A stretch of DNA of 64,000 bases from Nageia nagi. Lineage: Eukaryota; Pinophyta. Under the pieces are notes generated by a model. The model ran no database searches and was not told the DNA's origin. It was given only the letters and a program-made list of their open reading frames with translations. Where the stretch lies: the NCBI GenBank assembly GCA_050084985.1, contig JBITNC010000001.1, positions 125,612,001 through 125,676,000 of the forward strand, read 5' to 3'. Positions 33,946 to 46,100 of this stretch are shown one piece after another. The translations under genes were made by a program, and so were the position numbers. The stretch's first letter is position 1. Each line of letters begins with the position of its first letter.

Positions 33946-35480
33946 TGACATCATAGATTGGGTCATATGAGTGAGAAAGGTATGCATATTCTACATTCAA
34001 GATTATTTCCATAACTAAAATAAGTTAACTTGAGGTTTTGAGGACCGTATTTATGACAAAAAAGAGGGTAATATTCCTCAAGGTTGGAAAAGAGCAGAAG
34101 AAAAAGAAATTGAAGCTTAAGCATTCAAATGTTTGGGGACTAGCTCAGGTAACTTCTCTCGATGGTTCTTCTTATTATGTAACTTTCATATAAGATGCAA
34201 CTAGAAAGACATGGGTTTATTACATAATATATAAATCTAATGTCTTTGATACATTCAAGACATGGAAAGTATTTGTTGAGAATAAAACGGGAAAAAGGAT
34301 AAAGAGCTTCAAATTAGATAATGGAGGGGAGTATTGTAGGAAGGATTTTGATAACTAGGGTTCACTAAATGTGTTGGAAACCTAATCCTTAGGGATTAAG
34401 GTTACTGTAATATTATTAGTTTAGGTATCATAAATGTGTAAGTGCAATTAAAATGTAGGTGAGAGAAAAGCATCTTTATATTTTATATTTCCAAGTTTGT
34501 AAGTGGAAGAAATTCCACATTTCATTAGGAGTCATTGGAGTTTAGGAATGTTTGACATGTGTCATATAGTAGTTAACATCTTGAGCTTATTTAGCATCAT
34601 GGATATTAGTTAGGTATTTTCTATATTTATGGTTTCAGTTAGATAACCACTTTTCTAGGGAGTTATTATATTCATGGTGTTGGTTAGATAACCACTTGTG
34701 TAAGTAGTTATTATATTTATGGAGTCGGTTAGATAACCACTTTTGTGGTTCTTTAAATATCTTTCTTCAATATTATAATAGTTGATTTATTAATCTATTT
34801 TGGAATTTTCGATCCATTCTTACATAATGGAATCAGAAGAATAAAGGTGATTCCAAGGAAACCTCAAATGAATAGAGCAATAATGGAATGTGCAAGGTGT
34901 ATGTGGTTGCATATCAATTTTCCATTATAAAACTATGGGAAAATGTTGTTGATATTTGTTTACTTGATAAATAAAGGACCATCTAGTGCATTGGGTGGTG
35001 GGATTCCAAAGGAGGCTTAGACAATTAAAATTGTCAAATATTCTTTTCTTAGGATATTTGGAAGCCATACTTTTATGCATATTGATAAGGAAAATAGATC
35101 AGATCTAGATGTTAATTCAAAAATGTGTTATTTCATTGGATATGAAGTTGATGATTTAGGATACATATTTTGGAATTATACTAATCGAAAAATCATCAAA
35201 AGTAGAGATCTGGTATTCAATGAAAAGATTTTGTACAAGGACAAATTGCAGGTAAAACAAAATGAATCCAAGTATGTTGAACATGATGATATCAATGAGC
35301 AAAATACTCCTTTTGTACAAGGTTATCTCCAATAAAAAGAGCCACAAAATCCACCTCTTGTTGTTAGAAGATCTATAAGGGTGGGTAAATAACTTGATCA
35401 TTTTTCTCTTGCACTTTATTGTGTATTGTATACTAATTATATTGGTGAACCAAAATGTTTTGATGAAGCAATACATATGG
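33946..35480 (+). pseudogene. Copia-A integrase, split by a solo LTR
   Basis: The pre-integrase HHRLGHMSEKGM is followed by the core (TRKTWVYYIIYKSNVFDTF, FKLDNGGEYCRKDFDN). At 34,371 the core is interrupted by a 453-bp solo LTR and resumes at 34,830: SLN-GIRRIKVIPRKPQMN joins in phase if AATG is kept once. The C-terminal region includes 35,075-35,335 (SKMCYFIGYEVDDLGYIFW, KIIKSRDLVFNEK). The element's DNA-insertion enzyme, dead here. Confidence 0.85.
34372..34824 (+). mobile_element. Solo copia LTR with 45-bp triplication
   Basis: This 453-bp LTR begins TGTTGGAAACC and ends TTCTTACA, with flanks AAATG (34,367-34,371) and TAATG (34,825-34,829) as the duplicated target. No internal region or second LTR is present, so an element was lost by LTR-LTR recombination. 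Inside are three tandem units of about 45 bp (starts 34,631, 34,676, 34,721), each containing GTTAGATAACCACTT and a following AGTTATTATATT. Orientation is inferred from the TGTTGG start. Confidence 0.8.
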
Positions 35481-36894
35481 AAGCCAAGAATAAGTGGGAG
35501 CTTGCAATGAATGAGGAAATAGATTCCCTATTCCACAATCAGACATGAGATTTGGTTGAGCTACCCAAAAATAAGAAATCTCAATTCAACAAGTGGGTAT
35601 ACAGGGTCAAGAAGGAATTTGAAGGCCAAAAATGGTACAATGCAGGCTACTGGTAAGTGAATTTGCATAGAAAAATGGAATTGATTTTGAGATCTTTTCT
35701 CCTGTTCTTAAAATGACCTCAATAAGAAATATTTTTAAGTATAGTGGTTGTAGAAAATTTTCATCTTCAATAGTTAGATGTCAAAATTGCTTTTCTCCAT
35801 GGAGACTTCAAAAAAGAGATCTACATGCACCAATCGGAAGGATATGAGGTAAAAGGTAAAGAAGATATTGTGTTGAAACTAAAAAAGCACTTGTATGACC
35901 TTAAATAAGCTCCAAGGTAATGGTATTTAATATTTGATAATTTTATGGTTAACCAAAACTTATGAGATGTCAACATGATCATTGTGTTTATGCTAAGAAA
36001 ATAGATAATGAAAATTCTCTTATCTAATTATTCTATGTGGATGATATGCTTGTAGCAGGTTATAACATGTAGGATACAAATACGCTTAAGAAGAAGTTGG
36101 TAAGTGCTTTTACTAAGAAGGATTTGGGTCAATCCAAACAAATTCTTGGAATGAGAATAACAAGAGATAGAAAGAATCACATGTTAAAATTATCTCAAAA
36201 TGAATACATTGAAAAGGTACTAAAGAGGTTCAATATGAAAGATGCAAAATCAGTTACTACACCTTTGGATAAACATTTAACTTTACCAAATATTTGTGTC
36301 CTAAAATACAGAAGGAATTAGACTATATGACCAAGGTTCCTTATGTTTTAGTAGTTGGAAGTTTAATGTATGCTATGGTCTGCACAAGACTGGATATAAC
36401 ATAAGCAGTGGGAGTTGTCAGTAGATTCATGAACAATCCTAGAAAAGGACATTGGGAAGCAATAAAGTGTATTCTAAGATATCTGAGAGGTACAACCACT
36501 TATTGTTTAAATTTAATAGGTTCCAATTCTTTCTTACAATATTATATTGATTATGATATGGTAGGTGAATTTGATGGTGGAAGAAGCACAACTAGGTATT
36601 TTTTACCAATGCCAAACTACAACAAGTAGTTATCGTTTCAACACTTGAAGATGAATATTTAGCTACTATAAAGGTTAGCAAAGATTTCATATGATCACAA
36701 CAATTGATGAAGGAATTAAGTAAGTTGCAAGAAGATAGTAAACTATGGAATGATAGCCAAAGTGTTATTCATCTTGCTAAGAACTCAACCTTTCATTCAA
36801 GAAGCAAATACATTACTCTCAGATATCACTTCATACATTCAGTATTTGAGGATGATCTTTATGGATTAACAATAGAAAATGTTTCAATTGCATT
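35481..36894 (+). pseudogene. Copia-A reverse transcriptase and RNase H, 3'-truncated
   Basis: The polymerase reads WYNAGY, LDVKIAFLHGDFKKEIYMHQ, KKHLYDLK-APR and the catalytic FYVDDMLVAG (YVDD at 36,034-36,045), then FTKKDLGQSKQILGMRITRD. RNase H follows: VVSRFMNNPRKGHWEAIKCI, LRYLRGTTTYCLNL, WNDSQSVIHLAKN, FHSRSKYITLRYHFI. The sequence stops at about 36,894, roughly 40 residues short of the usual copia end, and is joined to a Gypsy-L protease fragment. No Copia-A 3' LTR is seen. Confidence 0.85.
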
Positions 36895-37388
36895 CTAGAT
36901 TTAGGAGCAATGTATAACATTATGCCCTTGAGGGTTACTTAATTGCTCAAGTTGATCTTTTTCGAGTGTGACCACCCTTGTTACCAATTAGATTCATCAA
37001 ATGTTAGAATAATGAGGAAAATCAAAGATATGACCATATCTTTCGTAGCCTTCCCAACCAAAAAGATCCTAATATCTATATTGATAGTGTATATGCCAAT
37101 ATCGTATGGAATGTTACTCGGAAGATAATTTGAAGCTAGCATGGGCGGAATAATTTCTCTAGATTGGACCTTTGCTCAAATTATTATCAAAGATACCTTA
37201 AAAATTTTCATACTAGAGAGTAGGCAAAGGTTTGCAATGTAGATATAAGAACTTGAGTTGAATAATAATACACAAAATAATTAGAATAGCCAACCCAAAA
37301 ATGGTACCCAAGATCATATCCCAGATAACGAACCTGATATAGCTGTTGTATTCTTTCAAGATTGTGAAATCGACACTTATGTAGAAAA
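36895..37388 (+). repeat. Orphan fragment of Gypsy-L-type protease
   Basis: About 494 bp match 23,583-24,075: LDLGAMYNIMPLRV, KLIFFECDHPCYQLDSSN, MPISYGMLLGR, then the acidic linker NPKMVPKIIS in a shifted frame. It has the full GAMYNIMP active-site surround and LLGR, so it decayed independently of the main copy. No LTRs or target duplication flank it. It is abruptly joined to Copia-A RNase H on the left. Confidence 0.8.
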
Positions 37389-38990
37389 GTAGGCAAAAAT
37401 ACTAAAAATTTCTCAAAACTCACTACAATTTTCGTAAAGTTTTTTTTTTGAATGTTAGAACAAGTTGTAAAGCTAAAAAGGTATTCAAAAAGTACTTCAA
37501 AATACAAAAATGGACTGCCTAGGGCTAGATGTTCAACCTAGGGCACAATCTTGATCTTTAATTTGTATTATAACTACCCCAAAATGTCATGACCCACCTT
37601 AAGACACTATTTGAATTTGAATACCATCAATGATTTGAATGGATTATATTTGAATAATGCTATGGTAATGATAAGTTTGATAAGAGAATATGTATCATTG
37701 ATGAAAATTTGATGTTGGCTTCAAGATGTTTTGACACAAATCACCTTGAGATGGAGAAGCAATCCAAAGACCCTAAGGACCAAACGTGAATTGATGACTA
37801 GAACAGAAGGGTAAGAAGGAGGAAATGATTGGCATTGATTCGTTGACACACCCTATGACCATTTTAAATCATTTAGTTGCATGTAAAATAATTGCTATGA
37901 TTATCAATTTTTTGATGAAAATATATTTGCAAAAATGTGTGGATTAATCTTACTCTACAAAACGAGGTGACTATCGTAGGTAAAAGGTGTATTTCCCTTG
38001 TTTTGTATTTTTGAAATTCGAATTTGAAATGGAGAGAAAAAAGAATATACCTTCTTTAAATTTGAAAATTTATATAAGGTTAGAAAAATAAATTTAATGG
38101 AATAAAAGTTGAATATGAGTGCCCATACTATTGCCACATGGGGCAAATAGTAAAAACACTATTAGAAAAAGACTAAGGTCTCCTTGTGGTATTACAAGAT
38201 ATTTATTGTTAGGAAAATAATAGAGTAATGACCCTACTTAGTTTTGTTTTCTTATGTTAGGTATGAATAATAGTCGGCTCTAATTTGTTAGTTAATAAAA
38301 AAGGCTCCAAGGTATTTAATACCATTTCAATCATCAACTTTAAGCAAACCTACCCCAAAAATTATTAAAGATGATAGGAGACATTCATTTGGACACACTT
38401 GAACCCCTTTAGCTATAAATAGAAGGGGTGGAACATTAGAAAAACACCTAGCTATCAATCTCTTATTATTTTATTTTTTGTTATTCTCAAGCTTGAGTGT
38501 AGAATTATATGAAAAAAAAGAAGTCTCTCTTTCTTCTCCAAGTCAAGGTACATTCTTTTGCATTTTTATAAAATGTCTAGTTAAAGGAGTTCTCTTTTGG
38601 TGTTATTTAAAATATGTATGGTAGAATTATTTGATAAAAGCCTATGAAATAGTTGATGATAATAACCTTGCTCCATTTGAAATGACATGCTACCTAGCTT
38701 ATTTAGTATACTCATATGATAGTTGGTACTTTTTGTTTTTTGAAAAGAGTATAGTTTAATATTAATTATTTGAAATTTGTTGAGAAAGATTTGAATACAA
38801 ATTCTAGTGGCTTATTACGTTTTTATTTAGTTGATTTGATAATTCCCTTGCCGCATATGTTCATGAATTTAATTACAAACATTTTGAGTCTCTCCTTAGT
38901 TTTCATCCATGCTTCTCATAAGATTTCTATGTTCATTTGAGAATTTTCATAATAGCCTGCACTGAAAATATGTTGGCAAAGGTTTTAGAA
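37389..38990. other. Unassigned sequence with a TATA-like promoter
   Basis: AT-rich sequence with no recognisable gene. TATAAATA at 38,414-38,421 is followed by GAAGGGGTGGAACATT, resembling an LTR or gene core promoter. A pyrimidine-rich stretch (CTCTCTTTCTTCTCC) lies 125 bp downstream. It may be part of an unpaired LTR. Confidence 0.4.
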
Positions 38991-39900
38991 TTTAACTGTT
39001 TATTCAATCTATGTAATTGCTTTATATCCAACATCTTTCCCATTTCGTCGTTAACACCCTTGTGTATTCCTCTACTATTTGCATAATACTATGGAGGCAC
39101 TTTAGGCCTTAATGTCTGATAGAAAGCCTTTTCAACTACTGTTTGATGATCCTCCATACTTACTTCGCACTCATGCAGGAAAAATGATGAGAAATTTCTT
39201 GTCACCCAGCATTTGCGTTTTCCTTTACGAGTTATTTAGAGTTGATTGAATCCCTTTTTCCTTCGGCAGAGAACCTCTATGAAACAGGCGTGTTCCTCTA
39301 TAAATTGCTACCTGATTAGTCAGAAGTCAAATTCCTTGACCTTCTCACAATGTTGCTTGATGGGTGAATGATGACCAAGGTTCAAGGTCAAAGCTATCTA
39401 TTCCTGCGATTATTGTGAAAACGTAGCCCTTTTTCCTGTGAGTTCGTATTGCCCTCTAGCAAATTCAAAATTCTGTCAAACAGTAAGTCGACCCCCTCTT
39501 CTGTGTATAGTCGAGAACCTTCTAGGAAATCTGTCCTACATTCTTTTAAAATTAACGTAGATACCACTAAGCGCGTTGCTGAGTTCGCCCAAAGTACAAG
39601 AAATAGTAGGAAATTCGTAGTACTACCTGTTGAAACTTTCCTCTTGTTTTCATATGACACTAAATCTGTTTGAAAGTTTATCACATTTTGATGAAAATAA
39701 TGCGTAAATTAAAGTTGTGTTCCAATTTCTATGAAATGGTAAGGTCGACATCGATTAAGCATCCGTGGATAGAAAATCGTGACTTTAAGGTGTATCTTTC
39801 AAAGTGTTTTCACGCTTTTCCCACTCCCCTCTTTGGCACCACATTCAAAGTATCTCAAACGAACGATTCTAGAATTTGATATTTAATTAGTTGAAGTTTG
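38991..39900. other. Unidentified segment with less decayed composition
   Basis: This 0.9-kb stretch has more CG dinucleotides (TTCGTCGTTAAC, AAGCGCGTTGC, GTCGACCCC) than the repeats around it. Overlapping open frames run on both strands at 39,394-39,684 (-; 96 codons) and 39,449-39,673 (+). Neither resembles a protein I know. It could be a low-copy exon, a young insertion or organelle-derived DNA. Confidence 0.35.
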
Positions 39901-41700
39901 ATATGTCTAATATATCATTAGAAAAATAAAACAGAGTAAGAAACATAGATTAACCTTTAAAGGTGATAAATATTACCTAATGATTGTAATTAAGTTCGCT
40001 TAGTATAAGATGAAATGGTAATAATGATTTAAGGATTCATTAGAATTTGTTTTGGTTTGGATATTATAAGATTGGTATAATGATTAGTAAGATATTTCGA
40101 ATGATACTAAATGTATCAAATTCTTAATATGTATTACTAAATGAATTATTAAAGATGGGATAATGGATTATGAATTAATGACCAAGGAAAGGAAGTAACC
40201 TTTAATGGATCTAAAATCCTCTTAAGATCTGTAGTAATGGAAATCATGTAATTTTCTTGCATCATGGTCAAACAAAAGGGTTGTCTTGATCCTCCTCCCT
40301 CCTAGTACTCGACCCATTCACCCATGGTTTATGAAATTGTTTGTTGCTTGAAGATCGATGGAGATGTTCAATAGCTGAAATACGACGATCAAAACTATAA
40401 GGCATGAACGAAGTTGAACCTCAAGCCAATGGATATAACATAACATGACTTAGAGTTGTATTTCTTTACAAGCTATGATGTACTGTCTCTCTTGTAAGAA
40501 CTTGTAATAAATCATGAAGTTTTGTAGATTATTGAAGTAAATATCATTAATTTAAATGCTTTATGGATGGAAATGACCCTTCTATAATTGATTAATGCTT
40601 CTTAGCTTAGAACAAGGTATGATAAATGAAAATGACCTTGTAATTATGCTTTGTGATAGATGATTTTATGAACTGGTTTTCATCCTTTTAAATATACCTT
40701 GTTTATATACGAAAAGTAAATGATTTTACAAAATGGTTTATGTTGTGATCTATTAACTTAATGAATTCCTTTTTATTACGAATGATATTATGATAAATGA
40801 TACGATTACATGAATAGGAGTAGGGATTAATATTTATTGAGTATTACAAATTGACTAAGTAAATAATCTTACTAAAGCTTCTAAAGAAGTAAATCGATTA
40901 GGTCTTTGATTCTAATTAACCCAAAACTATCCCAATGATTTAGAGACAATCCTAAACTAGAGTTAAGGTTCCAAATGACAATTTGTGATCATTTGGGATA
41001 TTTTAAGGACTCTTGGGATCAATATGGATACAAATGGAAACCAATAGGATTAAATAGGGTCATTTAAGATCCTTTGGGATGAATGTCAATAATGTAAGAA
41101 AATGACGAAGAACCTTTGCCAAGTAAACCTACATTGCTAAACAATAAACAAAAAGAATATTCCTTATGTGAGGACCACTTGGTGCCGCATTACTTTTTAG
41201 CAATAGTGGTTGGACCTTACCTCACAACTTGCTACTTTACGTATGCACGAAAACTTTTAAAAAGTAGATTCATATATGCGATACAATGTGTATGGGATAA
41301 ATAGAATTATGTGGCTTCCTAAGCAAGCCTATAATTCGAGACTTCGAGGTACACCTCATAGACAAAGATGAATGGTGTTGAACCCTAGAACTTGTATTGT
41401 ACATGATGTCTTGTACCCTCTTCACTATTTGAGAACATTAGTTTATGGTTAATAGGTCATGGGTGGTTCTTTTTGTCAACACATTTAATAATAAATTAGA
41501 CTAAACAACCACTCGAGGATATTGTTTAATATCCATGGCTCCCCAAGTTATGGGCATGGGGATGCTGAACCACATGGTGGGCTTGGCCGATAGTTATGGG
41601 CAAGCTAGTGATTCATATCCTCTGATAGGTGAGTCAGATGGGGATAAAATAGGAAAACTAACTATTATCGGGTGAAAGTAACTAGTAGTCATACCACTTG
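39901..41700. other. Unassigned non-coding sequence
   Basis: I see no gene, LTR pair or tandem repeat in this stretch. Short open frames such as 41,116-41,304 look random. Confidence 0.4.
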
Positions 41701-41724
41701 CAGTTACAGATAAGAATATGATAG

Positions 41725-41952
41725 TTGTTCCATCATAAGGAAGCTTGCTTAGAACAAGCTATTGCTCATATGAGATGGAGAGTTATCATCAGTGATGATG
41801 CTAGCTTAGTGGAAGTGCGATCTCTCAAACGGTATGGGCCTCGAGTAGAAAACCACTACAGTCGTGACAGAAAGCCTATTGCACACGGGACTTGGAATAG
41901 GAATGGTGAGGTTACCTTTGAGGCATCTTCTCAACATGTGGTGAATGTTTAA
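41725..41952 (+). other. Unidentified 75-codon open frame
   Basis: The frame MFHHKEACLEQAIAHMRW continues with VEVRSLKRYGPRVENHY and ends HVVNV. Its GC content and CG content are higher than its surroundings, and the peptide is balanced rather than Lys/Asn/Ile-rich. No splice partners or family are evident. It may be an exon fragment or chance. Confidence 0.3.
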
Positions 41953-42920
41953 TGAAGTGAACACCAGAAAATTTTATCGAGATCAGGTTACCTTAGGTTC
42001 TTGACCAATCTTGCCAAATGAGTGCTGAAACTAGCTAGCAACATTATGAAGCTCATGTGGAATCGCCTGGTTCATTCCTAGAATATCGAGTGCTAAACTA
42101 AAAAAAAAAAATACGTTTAAAATTTAAGGATTGGTTGATGGGAATATGTGGATGGATTACACAAAAATTGGGCAAATCTCCTTGGCTCATTTCTCAGGTC
42201 AAAACTTGCACAAATCCTCTTTTATTTCTCCAAATTGATGGTTGTAGAAAATCTGGGGTTTCAAAGCGTCACATCTGAAACTAAAACTCAAATGAAACAC
42301 ACCCGTAAACCTTGAATGAGTTTACTATAGGAAACTTAAGGCTATTCTTCCTCAAGTTTTATCCAAAGAGGTTGGCCTTCCTTTATGGATCCCACTTTTG
42401 CAGTTGACTGTCCACAGAAGGAAAAAAGATTGTTGCTCCAACAATTCTCCATAGAGCATACTCTAAAATGATGTGTTTCTTCATCAAATAGAAGAGAGTT
42501 AGAGTTGCCACTATCTCCTCTCAAGTCCAATGTTCCATATTACTCCTTGTTGGAGATTTAAGTCTCACTCTTAGATGCTCAAGATTAAGTTTTCACCCTT
42601 AAATTCCCACTTGGACGAGTCACAATAACTCAAAATTTATTTTTTAAACACATGCTAAATTCTAACACCTTATTGATTTTATTTTAACATCTTATTCATT
42701 TTGTTAAAAATAAAAACACAACACACCTTCTAAACATAATAAAGCACACCTAAATAATATTTACAAAACTAGATTGAAAAGAGGACATTACATAACTACA
42801 CCCTGAATCATCATTCACATGATAACAAATTTGGACTACAAATATCTACCACAAATCAGGAATCAGGCTAGCTTGCCAAAAGCTATACTTGGAGATTTTT
42901 CATGTATCCCTTTCTCTCTA
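41953..42920. other. Unassigned spacer downstream of the 304-residue gene
   Basis: No feature recognised. It contains an A-run at 42,102-42,111 and ends near the candidate polyadenylation signals of the minus-strand gene. Confidence 0.4.
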
Positions 42921-43056
42921 TTTATTGTACTAAAATGTTAAAGTGATATATCTTTGAGTTTCTTACGACCACATGAAGGATTTTTGAAAGCATTAGCTAG
43001 TTGTTGAAAAACAAACACTAAAAGACTGTAAGGACTAAAGTTGTCATGGCTTTATT
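42921..43056 (-). terminator. Candidate polyadenylation signals of the 304-residue gene
   Basis: On the minus strand AATAAA occurs at 43,051-43,056 (111 bases after the stop codon) and again at 42,921-42,926. Either would give a 3' untranslated region of ordinary plant length. Confidence 0.5.
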
Positions 43057-43166
43057 TATGATAAGGAAACCAAAGAGGCTTCCAGAGGTGTACAAAACAA
43101 TATCGCCCAGACTATAAGTCATGCCCTCCATCATTCAATTACAACATCCTTCTTGTTCTCTAAGAC

Positions 43167-46100
43167 TTACTTTCCTTCAGAGCTCAATTCTCTTCCAAGA
43201 AGAAACAGGCCTACCAGTGTGAACCCGCATAGCACTGTACATGAGTAACAGAGTGCCAATAGACTTCCCCTCAAGGACTGCATTTAATCACCTCAAAAAT
43301 GTTAGGCAACGCATCTTCACACGTCATACAGAAAATGTGTATCCAAATATTTGAATCCTGAAAGAGAATTACCTTTGCAAGTATCAAAGCATTGTCATTT
43401 GCGTACTGTAAGGATTCCTCAGGTATACTCTGCACTGCTGCAGAAAGTTGCCATGAAAGGATTCTGCAAAAAGAAAAAAATGGAGAACATTAGACACCAA
43501 GTTCCAGATCCTTTTTTTTTCTTTACAATGGTATTATTGCATGCTTTTGCTCTAATACAATGAGGGCACATTTATCTTTTGCATAGACCTGATCACCGAG
43601 AGTGAAAAAACTACATTTCAATAGTTATTAACTTATTAGGTCGCAATTCGGCAAAAGCATTTATAATACATACCCGAAAACCAATGCAATGACACTACCA
43701 ATGTATGCCTTTTTTGAACTCAGCTCCACTTGCAAGGTCCCAAACTACAAAAGCAGTATGAGTAAGTAAAATCGTTATCGTGTAATTAAGTTATATATTC
43801 TTCATAATTTTCATGAAGGATACTATATGCAATAATCATGCAATCTGAAGACAACCAAAAGCATTACTCGAGTGCTGCGCTTTTCGACAGGCTGAAAAAT
43901 GAGATTCTTCATAATCATAATCACTATCAGGGTTATCATCTTAAGCAATTAAGGCAATCCACGAGATATCACCTTCAATGTCCGTGTTTGATCCATAGGC
44001 TGCTGCAGTTCTGCTGCACCAGAAGAATTCTTAGCCAATACTTCCCCAGCTGCAATCATTGATTTTGCGATCTGCAACAAGTTTTCAAATATTGTCAACT
44101 GCTTCACAGTAATTACATGAAAATCTATGCACGCTCTTGTTTTCTACTTGAAATTAACATGTGATTCACCCCCTACTCAAGAAAAGAATCATGTCATTGC
44201 ATAATAATAAATTATAAATATTATAAGCGTGAAACACTCCCCTTGTTCAACAATCTCTAAAAGAAGATAACTATTCACAGATAGTAATTTATTGTGTCTT
44301 AATACATTAAACCCAGGGAAAAGGCTGCCAGTGGACTGTCATTATAACACATGAGAAGGCCTGCACAACTTTTATCACCAGCACTAGCGTTCAAGGAGTA
44401 TGTGACAAAGGAGACGTACCTGATTCCTTAAAAAAAAAATCAACGAAATGCCCCAATCCTCCATGAAAGATTCCGAGACACCCTCTAGTGGCTTCTAAAT
44501 ATTTTTGCCAGGAAAGAGGCCAAACCATATGCTAGAGAGTCAATGGATCAATAATAGGCCTATAAGATACCTCTTATTTATCTTGGGTAATTCATAGACG
44601 TATGAGAAACGAATTCCCCATTTTCTCTGGAATAAGCTTTTCTTTAAGATTTGGATCAAGGAAAGGAGGTCTATTAGATCTTGACACTATTTTAAGATTT
44701 TGTTTGTGGGATATGAACAAGCCTTCCTGTGGGGATCCTACTTTTCTAGATATGGTCAAGCATCTTTGAAACATAATCGTTATTAAGCTGATTTACTGCA
44801 TTCCATTCCACTTTTGATGATTTTTTCTTGGTGGTTTAGCTCTTCTTAGTCCCACTGCACGATCCTACCTGACTTCTTCAGCTAGGTTTTTGGAAGACAA
44901 TTTTCTAATTATGTAAATCATCCTTAGAGATTTTTTTCCTATGAAATAGGATTCCGTGTTTGGAGGGATTTCTTCTGTCAAAGTCATTTAACACATGCAC
45001 CTGGTCCATCCACACGTGCAATGTGATTTGATAGGATTTTTTTACATTCTCTACACACTAGGGGATAGATTTGAACATGGCTCTCTCACATCCGATAGTT
45101 TTCAACACCCACTGCTCTCAACTCTCCTATCATGTGGACTTTTTGGAGAACAATTTACTGCACTATCTATTCCAATTAAGAAATCTGAAGTCATATCAAC
45201 AGCATTCATTGAAACATGAAATTTACAAATGAGATTGAGATGTGCAATGTTTTATCTTTCCCAGATGTCCAAAAACAAAAAATTATAAATGGATCAAATG
45301 GAAGAACAGTTGATAGTATACATACCCACACAGATATGTATCTCCAAGGTCCCAAAACGAAAGAACTTTCAAGAATTTGGTTAAAAGCTTAGCTCACAAA
45401 GAGGAACGTTTGGCTAAAGCTTTTTTAAATGAAATGGAAATTCATCATATAAAATAAAAGAGAAGAATTTGTAATCAGAATTCTTCATTCATGGCATTTC
45501 CTCTCCCAGGTGGCATCACGTCCCCTCTCATATGGATCCACTTCTTCACATGCATTGGTATTTGTTTAATTAATAATAAGCCTTCCATGCTATGCAATAA
45601 TAATAACAATAACAATAACAACAACTACTACTATTAGCCTTGTTGTTCAGACATTATTTGAATTGGCTTCTGGGCCATTGAACACATTGGGTAAGCTTGA
45701 ACTTATGGGGTAAGCCTATCTTATAGAGTGTTACCAATGAAAATGAAGAGGCACATTATCACAAGGCCCAAGGCATCCTTCTTTATGTTGAAGGTATTTC
45801 AAACAATATTGGTCATTTTTTTTGAAGAAAGGTATTGTCCAGTTTTCCAGCCCGCTTCCTAACATAAAAATATTCTTAAATCAATGGACTATGTGGACCC
45901 CAAACAAAGAACTGGAATACAAATTATTCCTTGCTCATATGATAAGGTGTACATTGGTGAAACAGGAAGATGAAGGAGCAAACTGAACAAATCCACCGCA
46001 AAAGGACAGGGAAGTCAGCATTAGTTGAGAACAACCATTTATTTTGCACTAAAAGCTCTCATGTGATAGCAAAGAGAATCATTCTTTGAAAGAGGAAGTT

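Noticed and set aside
38400-38560. Start of a gene at the TATA-like element 38,414
   Set aside because: No open frame or splice-consistent exons follow; an unpaired LTR promoter is as likely.
44592-44774. 60-codon minus-strand frame in intron 4 as a missed exon
   Set aside because: The flanking exons 4 and 5 join in phase without it and no AG/GT pair brackets the frame properly.
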